A stretch of DNA of 8,188 bases from Gammaproteobacteria bacterium (lineage in GTDB: Bacteria; Pseudomonadota; Gammaproteobacteria; Pseudomonadales; Pseudohongiellaceae), in assembly GCA_003556835.1 (NCBI GenBank), contig PWQG01000111.1, positions 1 through 8,188 of the forward strand, given 5' to 3'. The translations under genes and the position numbers were made by a program. The notes below the pieces were generated by a model that worked only from the letters and a program-made list of their open reading frames with translations, had not been told where the DNA came from and did not search any database. Below, one piece after another: positions 6,709 to 8,188 of the stretch; the stretch's first letter is position 1; each line of letters starts with the position of its first letter.

Positions 6709-7499
6709 GCTCCCGGGCCCTCACGATCCAGCACGCCCTGCATCGCCAGCGCGTTATCGGTAAAAATCCAATCCACACCGCGATGGATTTCCCGACGCAA
6801 GGCTGCCGGAGTGTCCACGAAACCGGTTCCTATCTTGCGCCCCTCTTTCCGCAGTTGTCGCAAGCGTCTGTTGCCCAGCAGGACAAAGGAACCGCCAACT
6901 CCCCCATGCCCCAGCTTCCGGTTGCGCTCGATAATGCGGGCAGTATTGAGCCAGGCCACGTCCACCAATGCAGCGCGCGGCACATCACGAAACGCTTCCA
7001 GATCATCAGGGACCAGCGACATCAAGTGATAATCCCGCTCCGGTTGAAGCGGCTGCAGCAGCTCCATCACGCGCTCGGCCAGCGCCGTGCGCCGGGCAAC
7101 ATCCTCCTTGATTTCGATCATCAGGTGCATCCGCCCCCCATAACGCTCAACCACCTCCGAAAAATGCGGTACAGCCGGGAGCGATTGCTGCAACTCCTCC
7201 CAACTGACACGATCAATCACAATATCCGGCCGGCCAAAGGTGCGACCACAAGCGGGATCGTGATGTACGACCGGCTCACCGTCCCGAGTCCACCGGATAT
7301 CCAGCTCCAGCCCCCATATTCCCGCCTCAAGACAAGGATCGAATGCAGCCACGGTGTTCTCAATCACGCCATTGAGCCGGTGGGCGCCGCGGTGCGCAAC
7401 GAGACACACATGCCTGCCGCCCACTCGTCCATATCCTGCAGGGCTCAACAGACAGGCATGGTTGGCCAAGCCGTTCAATGCTCGTGTGAGTCTCGTCAT
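6705..7499 (-). CDS. Glycerophosphodiester phosphodiesterase (GDPD family)
   Basis: A 264-residue enzyme predicted to hydrolyse glycerophosphodiesters to glycerol 3-phosphate and an alcohol in phospholipid turnover. All catalytic and metal-site motifs of the TIM-barrel family are present: AHRGA (H36, R37), ENT (E47), ELDI (E65, D67), VVHHD (H80 the likely general acid/base) and IEIK (E129, K131). The C-terminal GTGFVDTPAALRREIHRGVDWIFTDNA (224-250 region) is the usual last strand-helix block. No signal peptide or lipobox is present, so the protein should be cytosolic. About 33 residues precede the first motif, longer than in many cytosolic GDPDs, but the start is well supported by GAGGAGG seven bases before the ATG. 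Divergent from the HPt-receiver gene with 83 bases between; convergent and overlapping at the stop with the MFS gene. Substrate headgroup preference cannot be read from sequence. Confidence 0.94.
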   Translation of the reverse strand: MTRLTRALNGLANHACLLSPAGYGRVGGRHVCLVAHRGAHRLNGVIENTVAAFDPCLEAGIWGLELDIRWTRDGEPVVHHDPACGRTFGRPDIVIDRVSWEELQQSLPAVPHFSEVVERYGGRMHLMIEIKEDVARRTALAERVMELLQPLQPERDYHLMSLVPDDLEAFRDVPRAALVDVAWLNTARIIERNRKLGHGGVGGSFVLLGNRRLRQLRKEGRKIGTGFVDTPAALRREIHRGVDWIFTDNALAMQGVLDREGPGA

Positions 7500-7506
7500 G
7501 AACCTG

Positions 7507-7513
7507 CCTCCTC
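7507..7513 (-). promoter_or_regulatory. Ribosome binding site of the GDPD gene
   Basis: On the minus strand GAGGAGG is followed by seven bases (CAGGTTC) and then the ATG at 7499. This strong match fixes the start of the phosphodiesterase and supports its long N-terminal leader. Confidence 0.75.
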
Positions 7514-7582
7514 GCGCTAAAGTTTTTCCCGGCCATGCCGACAGCTTTCCATCAGACCTTAATTTTCATATCAGCATTACCC

Positions 7583-8188
7583 ATGAGCGTTGACGTATCC
7601 AACTCCCCCGAACAACTGATGGCCGCACTGCGTCAGGAATTTCTTCGTGAGCTTCCTGCTCGCATCCGCACCATAGAGCGCCACTTGCAGAATGTCATGC
7701 GCGGCCAGGATTGGCAGAATGAGCGAGAATCCCTGCATCGCTCAGTACATAGCCTGATTGGCGCCGCCGGCACCTACGGTATGCGCGAAACATCGGAGTG
7801 CGGGCGCGATCTGCAGGCGCGACTCAATGCGCTGACCAGTGACCGCGCGACGGCTCCGGGCGAAACCAGCCTGATGGAAAGCAGCCTGGCTGCCCTGAAG
7901 CAGAGCATCTCCTCCTATCAAGATACTGAACAAAAAGCACCATCCCGGCATGCAAATCCCAGACACGAGTCTACACCACTGGTCTGTCTCGTAGACGATG
8001 ACCCCGATATGTGTAACAGCTTGACACACTGGTTGCATTCAGCCAATTACCGCGTCAAATCCTTCAGCAACTGTCAGCAGTTCCGCGCTTGGTGCGAGGA
8101 TCCCGAGACCGTGGCACCTGATGCCATCATCATGGATATGGTTTTTCCGGATCAACCCGATGGCGGTGCGATACTGCTGGAGGGGACC
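7583..8188 (+). CDS. HPt-receiver signalling protein, N-terminal part (3' end cut by window)
   Basis: The frame is open from ATG 7583 to the right edge, giving 202 residues. An alpha-helical HPt domain spans about 8-112 and contains LHRSVHSLIGAAGTYGM, with H56 as the phospho-accepting histidine in an HxLxGxxxxxG context (the usual Lys after HSL is Ile). A polar linker (113-131) leads into a receiver domain: PLVCLVDDDPDM with the acidic pocket D138-D140, and PDAIIMDMVFPD with D185 as the likely phospho-acceptor. The protein continues beyond the window. The MDMVFP form of the receiver recalls HPt-receiver proteins that end in a GGDEF or EAL domain for cyclic di-GMP turnover, but that end is not visible. 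It has no transmembrane segment so far, so it is cytoplasmic and would be fed by a separate hybrid kinase. No good Shine-Dalgarno precedes the ATG, so the start is less certain; Met13 is an alternative. Confidence 0.85.
   Translation, partial: MSVDVSNSPEQLMAALRQEFLRELPARIRTIERHLQNVMRGQDWQNERESLHRSVHSLIGAAGTYGMRETSECGRDLQARLNALTSDRATAPGETSLMESSLAALKQSISSYQDTEQKAPSRHANPRHESTPLVCLVDDDPDMCNSLTHWLHSANYRVKSFSNCQQFRAWCEDPETVAPDAIIMDMVFPDQPDGGAILLEGT

Noticed and set aside
6783..7520. A 245-codon open frame on the + strand opposite the GDPD gene
   Set aside because: The minus-strand frame carries every GDPD catalytic motif and a strong ribosome binding site; the plus-strand frame has neither.

Overview
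The window reads as chromosomal DNA of a gammaproteobacterium, probably free-living and respiratory and possibly aquatic or halotolerant. This rests on fairly high GC by eye, strong codon bias toward G/C third positions, Shine-Dalgarno-led genes packed with short gaps, an outer-membrane-type lipoprotein, and the family mix (AGCS symporter, DCC protein, NosR-like polyferredoxin, UMF1 transporter, HPt-receiver signalling protein). The species cannot be named from the sequence. I see no rRNA, tRNA, insertion sequence, CRISPR array, phage gene or attachment site. No gene-free stretch exceeds about 185 bases.

Layout: (1) 1-246, + strand, the C-terminal end of a class II aldolase/adducin family protein. 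(2) 250-882 and 978-2528, - strand: a conserved but uncharacterised lipoprotein and, upstream of it, an AGCS sodium:alanine/glycine symporter with its own candidate promoter. (3) 2651-6708, + strand: a DCC-family (DUF393) thiol-disulfide protein, a NosR/NirI-like membrane flavo-polyferredoxin with a well-spaced sigma70-type promoter, and a UMF1-family MFS transporter. (4) 6705-7499, - strand: a cytosolic glycerophosphodiester phosphodiesterase whose stop codon overlaps that of the MFS gene. (5) 7583 to the end, + strand: the N-terminal part of a signalling protein with an HPt domain followed by a receiver domain, cut by the window edge.

How the genes relate: most look like independent housekeeping or transport units rather than one pathway. 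The most notable gene is the NosR-like protein. It has a signal peptide, a periplasmic FMN-binding domain with a covalent-flavin motif, several membrane helices with two CxxxCP motifs, and a cytoplasmic ferredoxin-like tail. That is the plan of a trans-membrane electron conduit, yet none of the nos denitrification genes or an ApbE flavin transferase lies beside it, so its electron acceptor is unknown. I found no clear multi-gene novel system. The points worth following up are this orphan flavo-polyferredoxin and its upstream dyads, the HPt-first signalling protein, the uncharacterised His/Asp-rich lipoprotein, and the two convergent gene pairs with essentially no space between their stop codons.
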